The position numbers were made by a program, and so were the translations under genes. Under the pieces are notes generated by a model. That model was not told the origin of the DNA, did not search any database, and saw nothing but the letters and a program-made list of their open reading frames with translations. Positions 23,399 to 33,779 of a DNA stretch of 64,000 nt are shown piece by piece. The DNA lies in the NCBI RefSeq assembly GCF_900497805.2, contig NW_020954570.1, positions 9,394,586 to 9,458,585 of the forward strand. Reading direction: 5' to 3'. The stretch's first letter is position 1. Every line of letters begins with the position of its first letter. The stretch comes from Vombatus ursinus (Eukaryota > Chordata > Mammalia > Diprotodontia > Vombatidae).

Positions 23399-24010
23399 GG
23401 ACCTTAGTGTCTGGTACCTTATTCTGCCAGGTGATCTTCAGAATCTTCCCAAGACAATTCAAATGGAAGTAATTTAGTTTCCTGTCATGGCACTCTTATA
23501 CAGTCCCGTTTTCATAGACATACAACAATGAAGTCAACACACAGCTTAGTAGACCTTCAGTTTGGTAGACAGTCTAACACCTCTTCGTTCCCACACTTTC
23601 TTTCAGAGCCTCCCAAACACTGAGCTAGCTATGCCAATATGTGCATCAATCTCATCATCTATGTATACATACCTGGAAACTATGCTGCCAAGGTAAGTGA
23701 ACTTATCCACAGTATTAAATATTTCTCCATTTGCTGTAACCAGTGTTTCCATGTATAGATGGTGTGCTGCTGGCTGGTGCAAAACCTGTGTTTTCTTGGT
23801 GTCAACTGTTAGACCAGAATTAACAGATGCATCAGAGAATCAATGCATACTTTGTTGCCTCTCAGCCTTAGAAACTGTACTGAGTGCACAACATCTGTGA
23901 ATAAAAATTCATGCACCAACTCTCCCTCCACTTTAGTCTTGGCTTGTAGCCTTTTCAAGTTAAATAATTTACCATTAGTGTGGTAGGTGACCTGAATGCT
24001 ATTTTGCTCC

Positions 24011-24241
24011 TCATTTAAGGCATATGACAAGCATGGGAGCAAGCACACAGCCCTGCTTCACTCCAATGATGACTGCGAAAGTACAAGAGCATTGTCCGTT
24101 ATCTAGAACAAGTGCAAGAATGCTGTTATGAAACTGGTGTACAATACTTATGAATTTCTCCAGGCAACCAAATTTTGTTAAAATTTTCCATAAGCCCTCA
24201 TGATTGACGGTATCAAAGGCATTGGTCAGATTGATGAACAT
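24011..24241 (-). pseudogene. RTE-type reverse-transcriptase fragment (palm)
   Basis: An open 76-codon stretch: LTNAFDTVNHEGLWKILTKF and, after a short gap, GVKQGCVLAPM. These are the RT motifs before and around the palm: AFDTV contains the first catalytic aspartate, and VKQGC is the conserved block of LINE RTs. Downstream on the minus strand (about 23890-23960) comes RLQAKTKV, followed by LFTDVV where YADD is expected, so the catalytic pair is destroyed. The element is dead. Confidence 0.82.
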
Positions 24242-24552
24242 TTTGTACAGACCTCTCTTCTGTTCTGGGCATTACTTCTGGAGCTATCAGACAACAAACA
24301 TCATATCAACCATTCCTTAGCACTTTCTGAAGCCACGTTGGCTCTTGGGTAGATTATGATCTTCCAGGTAAAAGGATCAGGAGGATTAAGGAGGATTCTG
24401 GCAAGAATCTTGCCAGCAATGACTAAGAGAGAGAACTCCTTATGATTCTCACAGGACAAACTATTTCCTTTACTTTTATAGAGATATACAATGGAGACAT
24501 CCTTGAATTCCTGTGAGAAACTCCTCTTGCCATATAATCTGGAAAATTTCAG

Positions 24553-24921
24553 TCAGCTTTTGTACAAGTAGTGGACCCTCTGCCTTGTAAATCTCAGCTG
24601 GCATAGAATGAGCAACAGGCACTTTGTCACACAAGAATTGACCACAACCTGTTGTATACAGTCAATAGTTTCAGCATTGGTTGATGATTGTCTATTGAGA
24701 ACACTATGGAAGTGTTCAGCACCTCTTATTAGGATCATGTCCTTATCACTAATCAATGTGGCTCCATCAGCCCTGAGTAATTGAGATGCACCATAGGTTT
24801 TTGTCCCACAAATAACCTTCAGGGCACCATAAAAGCATTTTGGATTGTTACTATTAGTGTAAAACTGAATTTCATCTGCCTTCTTACTGAGGCAAGAATC
24901 CTGCATCTCTCTAGGCTTCAC
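24553..24921 (-). pseudogene. RTE-type ORF2 linker fragment
   Basis: An open 122-codon piece between endonuclease and RT: MQDSCLSKKADEIQFY, FYGALKVICGTKTYGASQLL, then DKDMILIRGAEHFHSVLNRQ. This order (SWLSKKAEEIQ … LKTIYGP … WAEHF..VLNRPS) is the recalled signature of this LINE group. Interrupted on both sides. Confidence 0.8.
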
Positions 24922-25148
24922 TTGCTCTTTACTTTTGATGGAGTTTAATGCTGCTTTCTTAGAGATGGATGAACTAACCTGCTGGTAAACCCTATGGAGG
25001 TTTTTTTGGTTTGTTTTTCATTTAGCATCTTCTCAATTTCTCCATCATTTTTGTCAAACCAATCTTGATATTTGTGAGTGTTCTGGCCCAGATGTGTAAA
25101 TATGGTGCTGTACACCAAATCTCTGAAAGCTGCCCACTCCTTTTCTGC

Positions 25149-25367
25149 TCAACTGTTGCCAGCTGTGTGTTGGCTCAGCTTTCTCTCCAAGTTAGCAATG
25201 AGTTGTTCCAGCTCAGACAAATGCTCTAATCTGTTGACATTAAGTCTTCTGCTAGTCATCTTGCCTTGGGACCACCACTTTTGTTGAGTGAGAATGTTTA
25301 ACTTGGAGAGGATAAGTCTATGATTAGTCCAGCACTCTGCCCCACACATTACCTTTGTCACCCTCAT
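25149..25367 (-). pseudogene. RTE-type endonuclease C-terminal fragment
   Basis: A 72-codon open piece beginning RVTKVMCGAECWTNHRLIL corresponds to the end of the apurinic-like endonuclease, where (C)W..(D/N)HRL(I/L) holds the catalytic D/H pair. Here the aspartate before histidine is asparagine. It would have cut target DNA for insertion. Inactive. Confidence 0.78.
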
Positions 25368-25993
25368 AGCCTGATTCCTCTACTTACAATGCCATAGTCT
25401 ATTAAATGCCAATTTTTGCTGTGAGGGTGTATCCACTACGTTTTATTGTGTTCAGGTAAATAGGAGACAGTATTGGTAACGAGAAGGTCATGAGGTGCAC
25501 CAGTTCTCAAAAGTTAGTGACCACTGCCGTTGCTGTTTCCAACTCCATTTCTCCCAAGGACTTCTTGCTATGTCTGGTAGTCTGTGCTTAAAATCACCCA
25601 GAATTATAAGCTTGTCTTCTTTCATCACATTGATGATGAGGTCTCCAGGTCTTCATAAAATTTTTTCTTGAGCTCATCAGAGTTCTTCATGGTGAGAGCA
25701 CATGCACTGATGATGGTGACGTGACACTTTCTTGCAAGTGACAATTGCATTGTCAGGCTGTCATTCACTCCTTTGCTGGACATACAAGTTTATGGACCAG
25801 ATTAGTTTTGATTGCAAAACCTATGGCAGCTTCATGCTACTCTCTTTCACTACAGTCACTCCAGAAAAATGTGTATCCAGCTCTGACTCTGGAAAGCTAG
25901 CTTTCATTTGCCAGCCTTGTTTCAGTCAGGGCTGCTATTTATACGTGATACCTGCTGAGTTCCTATCTCCAAAACATAAGTATTTACACTTGT

Positions 25994-26447
25994 TTTTAGG
26001 ATAATGATTCATTTTTTGGTAAAAAGAAAAGTTGTTGAGAAAACTGGAAAGCAGTTTGGCAGAAATTGGACATAGACCAATATCTTACACCAAGGTAAGG
26101 TCAAAATGGATACATGACCTAGACATAAAGAGAAATATTACAAGAAAATTTGAAGAACATGGAACATATTATCTATTAAACTTATGGATAGGCAAACAAT
26201 TTATGAATAAACAAGAGATAGAGAGCAGTGTGAGATATAAAATGGATAATTGCAGTTACATTAAATTAAAAAGGCTTTGTATCAATAAAACAAATGTAGC
26301 CAAGATCAGATGGAAAGCAAAAAAAAACTGGGGGAAAGTTTTATAGACAGTCTCTCAGATGAAAGTCTCATAGCTCAAATATATAAAGAACTTTGTAAAA
26401 TCTGTAAGAATTCCCCAATTGGTAAATGGTCAAAGGATAGAAGTGGC
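25994..26447 (+). mobile_element. L1 ORF2 fragment, right half, 3'-truncated
   Basis: This continues the L1 at 21722-22747 after the RTE-type insertion: 'gagaaaactggaaagcagtt', 'gtttggcagaaattggacat', 'ggtcaaaatggatacatgac'. The protein includes YKMDNCSYIKLKRLCINKTN (26032-26346 frame), ending at SPIGKWSKDRSG. The C-terminus and 3' UTR are missing. Confidence 0.88.
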
Positions 26448-27036
26448 AGTGGGTACTATATAAGGTTTGTTAGGCAGGAATGGTTTCCATTTGGCAAGGC
26501 CTAGATGTGATCAAAGCATGGGATAAGCCAGTATGTGCCAGCAGAGGAAAACCAGAGCTCAAGGCCTGACTTCTGCCCAAGTAGACCAGTGGCCAGCCTC
26601 ATACACAAATTGTCTAATCATTTACAGAAATGACTGTTCCCGAGAGCTATAGACATCAACTTTAATATTGGCTTCACCATAGAATCACTGGATGGCTCAG
26701 ATCAAGAACAGCAACGTGGTCTGCTTATAGTCAGCTACTCAGCCAACATGGCCTTGGGGCCATGGCTCGAAGAATCTAGAAGTACTGCTAGGGAAGTAGC
26801 AGTAGCCTCAGGGGCTTCACATGCAAGGCCTCTGGTAGGAATAATGACACAAGCTCTTCCTAGAAGAGGAGTCCATGTCCAGCTGTTCTTGATTTCCATG
26901 CCAAACCCAGGGACATGCCCAGCAGGGCAAAGATTGTGTTGCTGCAGTCTGCCACTCTTCCTCTCAGGCCTTTGGGCTGAGAAGGCATTCCAACTAGATT
27001 AGGAAAGACACCTCTCCCCCTCCACAGTCAATCAGG
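26448..27036. other. GC-richer sequence of unknown origin
   Basis: The base composition rises sharply from the flanking L1 (AT-rich) to about half GC. Left of the long minus-strand frame at 27037-27684 I see no repeat family. A plus-strand frame at 26748-27002 encodes 84 codons with no motif I know. The block may be a single unit with the frame to its right. Confidence 0.45.
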
Positions 27037-27684
27037 CTATAGGAAGCCCTCAGGAGCCTTCAGTACTTCTCTCTTATTTTTCATTTGCTCTCTAATAGAA
27101 TTGGAGGAGGAAGGAGTAGAGTCTGTCTCCAGAGGGATGTGGAAGGTGGAGGACCTGTTCCAAGCCTTCCATAACACCATGGCTTTGGACAAGAGTGAGT
27201 AAATCATACCACCTGAGCGACACTCCCCAGTCTGAAATACTCTTCTGGGCTTCTGGCTAGATATATGACACTTGATTGTGATAGACTGCCACTTCAGGTC
27301 CAGCCTGGACTTGACCTGAGCAATCCAGCTTGTAGGGATAAGCTGTAAAAGAGCTGAAGTCATCCAGATCTTGAGATTTGGGTCCTCCTCTGGCCTATTT
27401 TGACTATCCTTAGGCCCCCAGCCTACTGGGGCATCCCTCAGATCCATTATGGGAATCATTAGCAAGCTTGATGGATCAAGTTTGAACCTAGTAATTTCCC
27501 ATCTGAGACTCATCTGGATTTTGTGTTCTCTGTCTCCTCTCAGCCCAGAAAGGGCCCACTGTTTACTTTTATTTTCCTCCAAAATATTTCTTTTGCCACA
27601 ATTGACAATAAGGTCCCCATCCCACATGAGACAGAAAAGGCTGCAGATGTTAAGAGGCAATGCGTAAATGACAACTGAAATCAA
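27037..27684 (-). CDS. Unidentified 215-codon open frame
   Basis: An uninterrupted frame of 215 codons on the minus strand, far longer than any other frame here that is not a LINE fragment. By the simple estimate (61/64) to the power 215, chance alone would give this only a few times in 100,000 starts. The N-terminus is hydrophobic (YALPLNICSLFCLMWDGDL), the middle is charged (GLRGDREHKIQMSLRWE), and the C-terminal third is rich in S and basic residues. I see no catalytic or metal-binding motif. The surrounding block is GC-richer than its neighbours. It could be a worn retrogene, a piece of an endogenous viral relic, or an unusual chance frame. I do not know its function and see no promoter or splice site that settles the matter. 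Confidence 0.3.
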   Translation of the reverse strand: MISVVIYALPLNICSLFCLMWDGDLIVNCGKRNILEENKSKQWALSGLRGDREHKIQMSLRWEITRFKLDPSSLLMIPIMDLRDAPVGWGPKDSQNRPEEDPNLKIWMTSALLQLIPTSWIAQVKSRLDLKWQSITIKCHISSQKPRRVFQTGECRSGGMIYSLLSKAMVLWKAWNRSSTFHIPLETDSTPSSSNSIREQMKNKREVLKAPEGFL

Positions 27685-27689
27685 CTGTG

Positions 27690-28574
27690 GTAATTCTGAT
27701 TTTTATAATATATTCCTTGATCATGTAGTTATATATGATAGAACTCTTAACTTGGAGTCATTTAGGCTTAATGGTCCTAACAATCATAAACATTGAAGCA
27801 GTGATAGACTGAATTTTTTCACTGTCTTGATTCATTCTGACCTGTGCCAATCATGTAAATGATTATGGTTCCTCTCTGAAAAAGACTCACAGTTAACTAG
27901 AGCAACTGGGAGCCAACACCCATTCCTGGAGTCTCCCAATTATCAACTCAAACCCCTATCCAATTTCTAGTCCCAATTAAGAAACTCCCCCCAACTGAAT
28001 CTGCTATTGATAAGTGACCCAGGGAATTTCCCCACCACAGCTGGGTTTGATTAAGAATGCCTCCTCTCACATCTGGCATTGATTATCTATTCTCTACCAA
28101 GCTCCATCTTTAAGATGTAAAACTTTCCTGCTCATACCCCACTCCAAAAATACTCCCATTGAGATCTCTGCTACCATACACATTTTCCTCTTTCCCCAGT
28201 TGATTGACTGTAGCTATGTGTAGCCATACCTCTCTGCTTATATTTCCATATAGTGTATTTGTGTGTGTGCATGTGTACGTGTGTGTCTTGGGTTATTAAT
28301 TAATTTTTCCTCACTTGCTACATTGTAGCTTCCTCAGTACCAATTTCTTGTACATCTCGAACCCAGGGCTTTGCTCTAACTCAAGTGTGAGGGCAAATAT
28401 AGTACCAACACTGAAGGTGCACAAGTGCTCTACTACACCCTATGTACTCTGAATGTCACTGGAGACAGGGGATAGGGTCTAGACCTGTGATTTCATTGGT
28501 ATAGGAAACCTGTAGGTTGGGAAACTCCCTCTATCAATGCAAGTCAGAACCATCTCTGAAAAAAAGTAGTCTTA
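27690..28574. other. Sequence without a recognised feature
   Basis: Mixed-composition DNA. A TG-rich run at 28259-28287 is the only simple repeat. The part near 28200-28420 has a vaguely LTR-like look, but no TG…CA ends, polyadenylation signal or paired copy is visible, so no call is made. Confidence 0.35.
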
Positions 28575-28655
28575 GAAAGCTGCTAAAGCACTGACAGGAT
28601 AAGTGATTTGCCCATAATTATGGTCCTATATATCTGGCATGGATAGGACTTGAAC
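28575..28655 (-). repeat. MIR-type fragment
   Basis: 'gataagtgatttgcccataa' and 'taggacttgaactcaa' follow the complement of the MIR core. Confidence 0.55.
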
Positions 28656-28795
28656 TCAAGTATCTAGGTGGCCTAATGGATAGAACATTGGGCTTGAAGT
28701 CAAAAAGGTCTGAGTTCAAATTTGACCTGAGACAATTACCAGCTGCATTACTCTGGGAGAGTCATTTAACCTCTTTTTGCCCAAGTTTTTTATAT
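28656..28795 (+). mobile_element. MAR1-type SINE fragment
   Basis: 'tctaggtggcctaatggata', 'aggtctgagttcaaatttga' and 'gggagagtcatttaacctct' are the head and core of a MAR1-type SINE. The tail is missing. Confidence 0.75.
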
Positions 28796-28804
28796 CATCA
28801 TAGT

Positions 28805-29930
28805 TATCCCTAGTATTCCTCCCCCTTCTGTTCCTAGAGAGCTATCCCACATGAAAGAAAGGCATTTTTAAAGACCAAAAAGAAAGGAGAAAAAAGCACA
28901 ATTGATCAATATATTGAAAAAGTCCAAAAAAAAAAAAAAACAAACGTGTAATATCCAAGACTTGTGGAACTCTTGTCTCCATGAAGGGTTGGGTTGAGGG
29001 TCATGCTTGATCTTTGTAATTGTGTTGTGTTTACTTTTGATTTTTAGGTGTGTCATTCTTTCCATTTACATTGTTGTAGTTACTATGTATATGGGTGGGG
29101 GGGGGGTCTGCTTACTTTACTCTCCATCAGTTCATGTAGATGTTTTAGTGCTTCTTCATGTTCATCCCATACATCATTTCTTACAGCACAGGAATATGCT
29201 ATTATATAATGTACCACAATTCGTTTAGTCATTGCCTAATCAATGGGATCTACTTTATTTCCAATTCTTTGCTATCACAAAAAGTGCTACTATAAATATT
29301 TTGGTGTATATGGAGACTTTGTTTGTATCACTGGCTTCCTTAGCTTATAAGCCCAGAAATAGTCTCTGTATCAAATGGTATAGACCATTTAGTTACCTAT
29401 TTCCTATTTCCAAATTACATTCCAAAGTGGTTAAACCATTTCATAGCTCCATTGACAATATATTCATGTACCTGTCATTCTACAACCATTCCAACATTGA
29501 TTATTGCCATTTTTTATCATCTTTACCAATTCAGTGAAACTCAAGGTTGTTTGTTGTGCATTTCTCTTATTATTAATCACTTGGAGCATTCTTCCACGTG
29601 GTTCTGAATATTTTGCAATTCTTTTGAGAACTGGTTGTCTAATTCTTTGACAACTTATCTATGAGGAATAGCTATTAATCATACATACACATACATACAT
29701 ATATTTTGACTACCAAATCCTTATCAGAGAAATGTTACATAAGACTATTTTTCCCCATTCATCACCTTCTCTTCTTATCCTTAATACATTGATTTTGTCT
29801 TTGCAGAAGCTTTTCAGTTTCATATAATCAAAGTGATCTATTTTGTGTAATTGCCTGTATCTCTCGTTTGGTTAAGAATATATCAGCTACCCACATCTGC
29901 TTCTTTTCTAATTTTTTTATGTTGTGTGAA
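28805..29930 (-). mobile_element. Older L1 3' part
   Basis: Antisense L1 of the older type: 'ttccatttacattgttgtag', 'catcatttcttacagcacag', 'caattctttgctatcacaaa', 'aattcagtgaaactcaaggt', 'gagaactggttgtctaattc'. It is more diverged from the L1 copies at 5650, 17840 and 40777 than they are from each other. Confidence 0.85.
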
Positions 29931-29989
29931 CTTTAATATTGAAGGTTATTAACTTTACAAATTGTCATTTGTTAAATTTGCATAACTTT

Positions 29990-30055
29990 GTATTTGGTGG
30001 TGACAGTGATCCCATGACTCCAGATTCAATACTCTTTTCACTGCACAATGTTGTC
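29990..30055 (-). repeat. MIR-type fragment, weak
   Basis: 'gatcccatgactccagattc' and 'actcttttcactgcacaatg' resemble the complement of the 5' part of MIR/MAR1 SINEs. Confidence 0.45.
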
Positions 30056-30074
30056 TCCTTGAACTTCCTAATAA

Positions 30075-30250
30075 TTAAAGATAATCAAAAGTGGAATGGG
30101 TTTCTTTAGAAAGTGGCGTTTCACTGGAGGTCTTCAGGCAAAGGCTAGATGGCCATTTATCTGGGACATTGTAGGGAACTTTCATACTTCAGTTATTGGT
30201 TGGACTGAACGTCCTTTGAAATTCCTTCTAACCTGGGATTGATGAGCTCA
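30075..30250 (+). mobile_element. L3/CR1-type LINE 3' end
   Basis: 'caaaagtggaatgggtttct', 'actggaggtcttcaggcaaa', 'ggctagatggccatttatct' and 'ggttggactgaacgtccttt' give the order of the L3/CR1 3' terminus in sense orientation. Confidence 0.85.
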
Positions 30251-31039
30251 CTTACTTTCTGTCCTTTCATCTATTATCCTTTAATAAAAATGTTTGAATT
30301 GCCACCTAATAAGGTCCCTCCTGACTCCTTTCCACAGTCTAAACTTTTGCTGTCTGAATCTTAGCTAGAAGAAATTGTTCAATGCTTTTCTTTTCTTATT
30401 TCCAAGAAGCCTGTCCTTCTGCAAGTAATCGTCCCTCTCTCGCCCTTTCAGTTGTGATGATTATCTAGTTTAGGCAGAAAAAAAGTAAAATATTCTTTAC
30501 ATAGAGTCCTACATATCACATTTCCTGGAACAGTGGTACTACCCATATAGCAATTCAGTTTGTTGATCTCCCTGCATTAAGGCTTTCTTGCTCAGGTGAT
30601 AAAGAGTGATATTGAAGAGGCAATGCTCCAGTGGCCTTGCTCTGCTGTTGTGCCAGGCTGCCTTGCTCTCCTGTCCTGCTCTGAGGTGAGTATGGCCCCT
30701 GGATAAAACTTCAAGTTCTCCTTATTTCACTCAGCTACATTAATTTCCACCTCCCAATTTTATCTCCCATCTGCTTGCAATTAAAAAATAAATTCCTACT
30801 AGGTGAGAAAAGTTATTTGCCCCGAGCTTTCTCTAAGACCTCTGTTTTTGGCTTGGTTCTCTCAGAAAGAGGCAGCACCAAAGGAAACAGAAGGCAAACA
30901 TTGTTTCCCTTCCTTCGTTCATGCATTAAATAATCATAACGTTAAGTAGGGCAGTTCTTCCAGCCTGGCTCTGTGGAATATTAGTATGCCAACTCTGTTT
31001 ACAAAGTGTTTCAGGGCAGAGAATTCTACTAGTTAACTT
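30251..31039. other. Sequence with few repeats
   Basis: No repeat family is recognised. One segment (30596-30685) has exon-like borders and is listed separately. Confidence 0.4.
30596..30685 (+). CDS. Possible 90-nt exon, gene unknown
   Basis: It is bounded by 'ggctttcttgctcag' on the left and by an excellent donor, GAG then GTGAGTATGG, on the right. Length is 90 bases and only one frame is open (VIKSDIEEAMLQW, then a C- and L-rich tail). The peptide does not look strongly like a conserved domain, so it may be a non-coding exon or a chance match. Confidence 0.18.
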
Positions 31040-31562
31040 GAATTTAACGGAATTTCAGAGTTGGAAGGGACCTCAGAGGTCATGTAGTCAAACCGATATC
31101 TGAAGTGTGGAATTCCTCTATCCCATCTATAACGTGTAACATTTTGAACAAGAATCGTTTCTAGGGCAGCTAAGTGGTACAGTGGATAGAGCACCGGCCC
31201 TGAAGTCAGGAGAACCTGAGTTCAAATCTGGCCTCAGACCAAACACTTGACACTTACTAGCTGTGTGACCCTGGGCAAATCACTTAACCTAAAAAACAAA
31301 AAAACAAAAAAAAAAACAAAACAAAAAACAAAACAAACAAAAAAAGAATAGTTTCTACAACATCTCCAAACAAGCATCCAGCATCTATTTGAGAGTATCC
31401 AAGGAGGGGATTATTATCTTCCAAGGCAGCACCTTCCACTTTGGGGCAACTCTAAGAATTAGAAAGTTTTTCTTCACAGTGAGCAAAAGTCTGTCTCCGT
31501 AACTTCGTAACTTTTTTTAATTATTCCCTCTAGAACAAAACAGAATGTCTCCTACCTATTCC
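31040..31562 (-). mobile_element. L3/CR1-type LINE fragment, split by a SINE
   Basis: Antisense L3/CR1: 'cagagttggaagggacctca' and 'aggtcatgtagtcaaaccga' left of the SINE, then 'gcatccagcatctatttgag', 'accttccactttggggcaac' and 'gaaagtttttcttcacagtg' to its right. The two halves continue each other in consensus order. Confidence 0.85.
31163..31344 (+). mobile_element. Short tRNA-derived SINE with long A-rich tail and TSD
   Basis: 'agggcagctaagtggtacag', 'tgaagtcaggagaacctgag', 'gtgtgaccctgggcaaatca', then an A-rich tail of about 55 bases interspersed with C. Flanks 'aagaatcgtttct' (31150-31162) and 'aagaatagtttct' (31344-31356) differ at one site. Confidence 0.93.
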
Positions 31563-31699
31563 ACATCACAAATTTTATGTCAAGCAAACTCACTTGATTA
31601 CAATTTAGATTATAAATCTACAAGAGCTTTGATTTCATACATTGATACTATGGCAAGGAGAAGTATCATTTGACAGAGAAGTATATTTCTACAGAGCAC

Positions 31700-31800
31700 G
31701 TTATCAAGTCAACAAGCATTTATTGATTGTCTACTATATGTAAAACACTATGTTGAGCATTAGAATTACAAAGAAAGGCAAAAAATTATCCTTGGGCTCA
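31700..31800 (-). mobile_element. L2 3' end fragment
   Basis: 'aagcatttattgattgtcta' and 'cactatgttgagcattagaa' match the complement of the L2 3' end. Confidence 0.75.
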
Positions 31801-32164
31801 ACCATGAACAATTCATCTTTCTCCATTTATTTAAGTCCGTATTTCTGTAAAGAGTGTTTTATAATTATATTAATATAATTCTGATGTGTGTTTCTATAGG
31901 TAGAATTCCAAATGTTTTTCATATTCTGTAGTAGTTTTGAATGGCATTTCTTTTTATATCTCTTTTGTTGGTATTCTAGAGAAATGCTTATGACTTGCAT
32001 GGATTTATATTATGTTCTATAATGTTCCTGATGTATTGCTTCACTACACTTTTATTTGAGTTCTTTAAGTCAACTGTCATCATCTGCAAAAGTGTTAATT
32101 TTGTTTCCTCTTTGCTTATCAGTATTCCCTCAATTACTTTGTTTTATTTAAATGTTGAAGCTTA
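31801..32164. other. AT-rich DNA without a recognised feature
   Basis: No family or convincing frame is seen. Confidence 0.4.
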
Positions 32165-32290
32165 AGATAACTTTGAGAGGAAACCAAGGCAAAGCTACAC
32201 TAAGAGACCTACCTATCTGAAAGTCAGAGGTAGGATTCAAACACAAGTCCTCCAACCAAAAGTCTAATGTTCTTTTCACCATTCTTTCTT
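32165..32290 (-). repeat. MIR-type fragment
   Basis: 'gagaggaaaccaaggcaaag', 'gaaagtcagaggtaggattc' and 'aacacaagtcctccaacc' match the complement of the MIR core and 5' part. Confidence 0.6.
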
Positions 32291-32484
32291 TCAGTTCATT
32301 GTGGCACTATGCTGCAGTTTCTTCCTTCATTAATCAGCTACAGGAAGAAAGTTATATCTCTGTGTTTTCCAAGGGATAAAATGATAGAGGGAAGTTTCTT
32401 TAAGGTTAAGGGAGATATTAGCATTCATACACGACAAAAAGGAAAACTAATGGAACAAGTTTGCAAAAAAGCCAGAATGGAAGG

Positions 32485-32848
32485 TAGAGGTAGAGGTAAC
32501 AGGGAGTCTCAGCAGTTTATTGAGTAGTGGGGTGACAGAGTCAGACCTGAGTTTGAGGAAGATCACTTTGGCAGCTAAGGAGAGGATGGAAAGGAGTGAG
32601 ATAAGACTTGAGGCAGGAAGCGCAGCCATAAAGCTACTGCCATAGTCCAGTTGATGATGGCCTGAACCAGGGTTATGGCTGTGTCAGTGGATGAAAGGTT
32701 TATTTACAAGAGAGGTGTTATGAAGATAGAAACAAGACTAGACAACAGACAGATATGTAGGTATGTAAATATATGTATATATGTAGGGTAAGTGAGGAGT
32801 CAAGGATGACATCTGGATTGCAAACCTGGGTGACTGGGTGACCTCAAT
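32485..32848 (-). mobile_element. L2 fragment (RT C-terminal part)
   Basis: Antisense L2: 'tttattgagtagtggggtga', 'gatcactttggcagctaagg', 'gacttgaggcaggaagcgca', 'gtgaggagtcaaggatgaca', 'gcaaacctgggtgactgggt'. On the minus strand it gives KVIFLKLRSDSVTPLLNKLL, the L2 RT C-terminal motif. It meets a sense L2 copy at about 32848. Confidence 0.88.
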
Positions 32849-32849
32849 A

Positions 32850-33022
32850 ACTTCCCATGACCTTCCCATGACCTACTCCTCTACTCTACCTCATCTACAC
32901 AAGAGATGGACATATTCTTGATCTTGCCATCAACCACAAGAGTTCCCTTTCCATGTTCATGAACTCTGAAATTCCTTTATTTTTTTTATCAGTTACCTCC
33001 TGAGTGGACCATAATTTTTTTA

Positions 33023-33058
<36 letters not shown>

Positions 33059-33770
33059 TTAACCCTATTCTTCAACCTCACCATGACCTCCAATCTCTCC
33101 ATTCCTCAGTTCTTTCCCAGCTTCTCACCATCATATCCTCTCTTCATCTCTATCTGGTTGCCTTGGATGAAGCAATTAAACTCTATACACAAGCCCCTTG
33201 CCTCCTCATCTTATCACCAATCATGTCTTGCCAAGACCCCACCTTGAATCACTCCTACCATCTATTGCCTTAGGTTCTAATCATGTGCTTCAGAACAGAG
33301 CTGAAGAAAATCATGAAATGTGCTGACTAGGGGCACTCTAGATTTACATTACATAATCTTAATTGGGATCTTGCTCAAGGATGGCAATTCTTTTAAGCCT
33401 CCTTAACTGATTCACTATTCCCCGCTCACCATAGTGGTTATTCTCATTATTTTCGTCCTTCCTCAAATCTCCCACAGCACCTTTCTCCCCTCACTCTCTC
33501 AGCTAAGGACTTAGCCTTACACTGCACTGAAAAAAAAACTTTTGCTTGTGCCCCTAATTATCTTAGAAAGTAAGCTCGCTCATCTCTCCTCTTTCCTTCC
33601 CCCTTGTGTCATCCCGATTCCTTTCCTTTCTTCTGTTAAATCATGAAAGCATAACAATAGTCATTCTCAGGTCTTCCATCGTATTGGCCTCCCTCTGTGA
33701 CCTTTGCTAAAATTATGGTTTTCAAGGGATACTTGTATCATCTCCACCTCCCCCATTAGAAAGCAAACGC
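32850..33770 (+). mobile_element. L2 fragment (endonuclease end to RT start)
   Basis: Sense L2 begins with 'catattcttgatcttgccat' and 'agttccctttccatgttcat' (endonuclease end). It continues with 'cctcaccatgacctccaatc', 'tgaatcactcctaccatcta', 'agaaaatcatgaaatgtgct' and 'ctcagctaaggacttagcct'. A (TC)n run sits at 33026-33054. It is oriented head to head with the antisense L2 on its left. Confidence 0.8.
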
Positions 33771-33779
33771 TTCATAATC

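Larger units (their letters stand above)
22758..25983 (-). mobile_element. RTE-type LINE, nearly full length
   Basis: On the minus strand the coding order is endonuclease (about 25960-25150), reverse transcriptase (about 24950-23800) and a C-terminal part ending in a cysteine-rich finger (LCCTCGRAF, about 22860). It begins inside the endonuclease at LTETRLANE, so only a short 5' piece is missing. On the minus strand the 3' end is 'caggacaacaacaaa'. The 10-bp flanks 'ttacatttgt' (22748-22757) and 'ttacacttgt' (25984-25993) look like a target-site duplication with one mismatch. The protein type matches RTE-like vertebrate and schistosome LINEs. The clade name is my best guess, since I could not align it. 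Inserted into an L1 and itself carrying a SINE. Confidence 0.82.

Noticed and set aside
27690-28574. Possible solitary LTR
   Set aside because: No TG…CA ends, target duplication, polyadenylation signal or second copy could be found. The impression rests only on composition.
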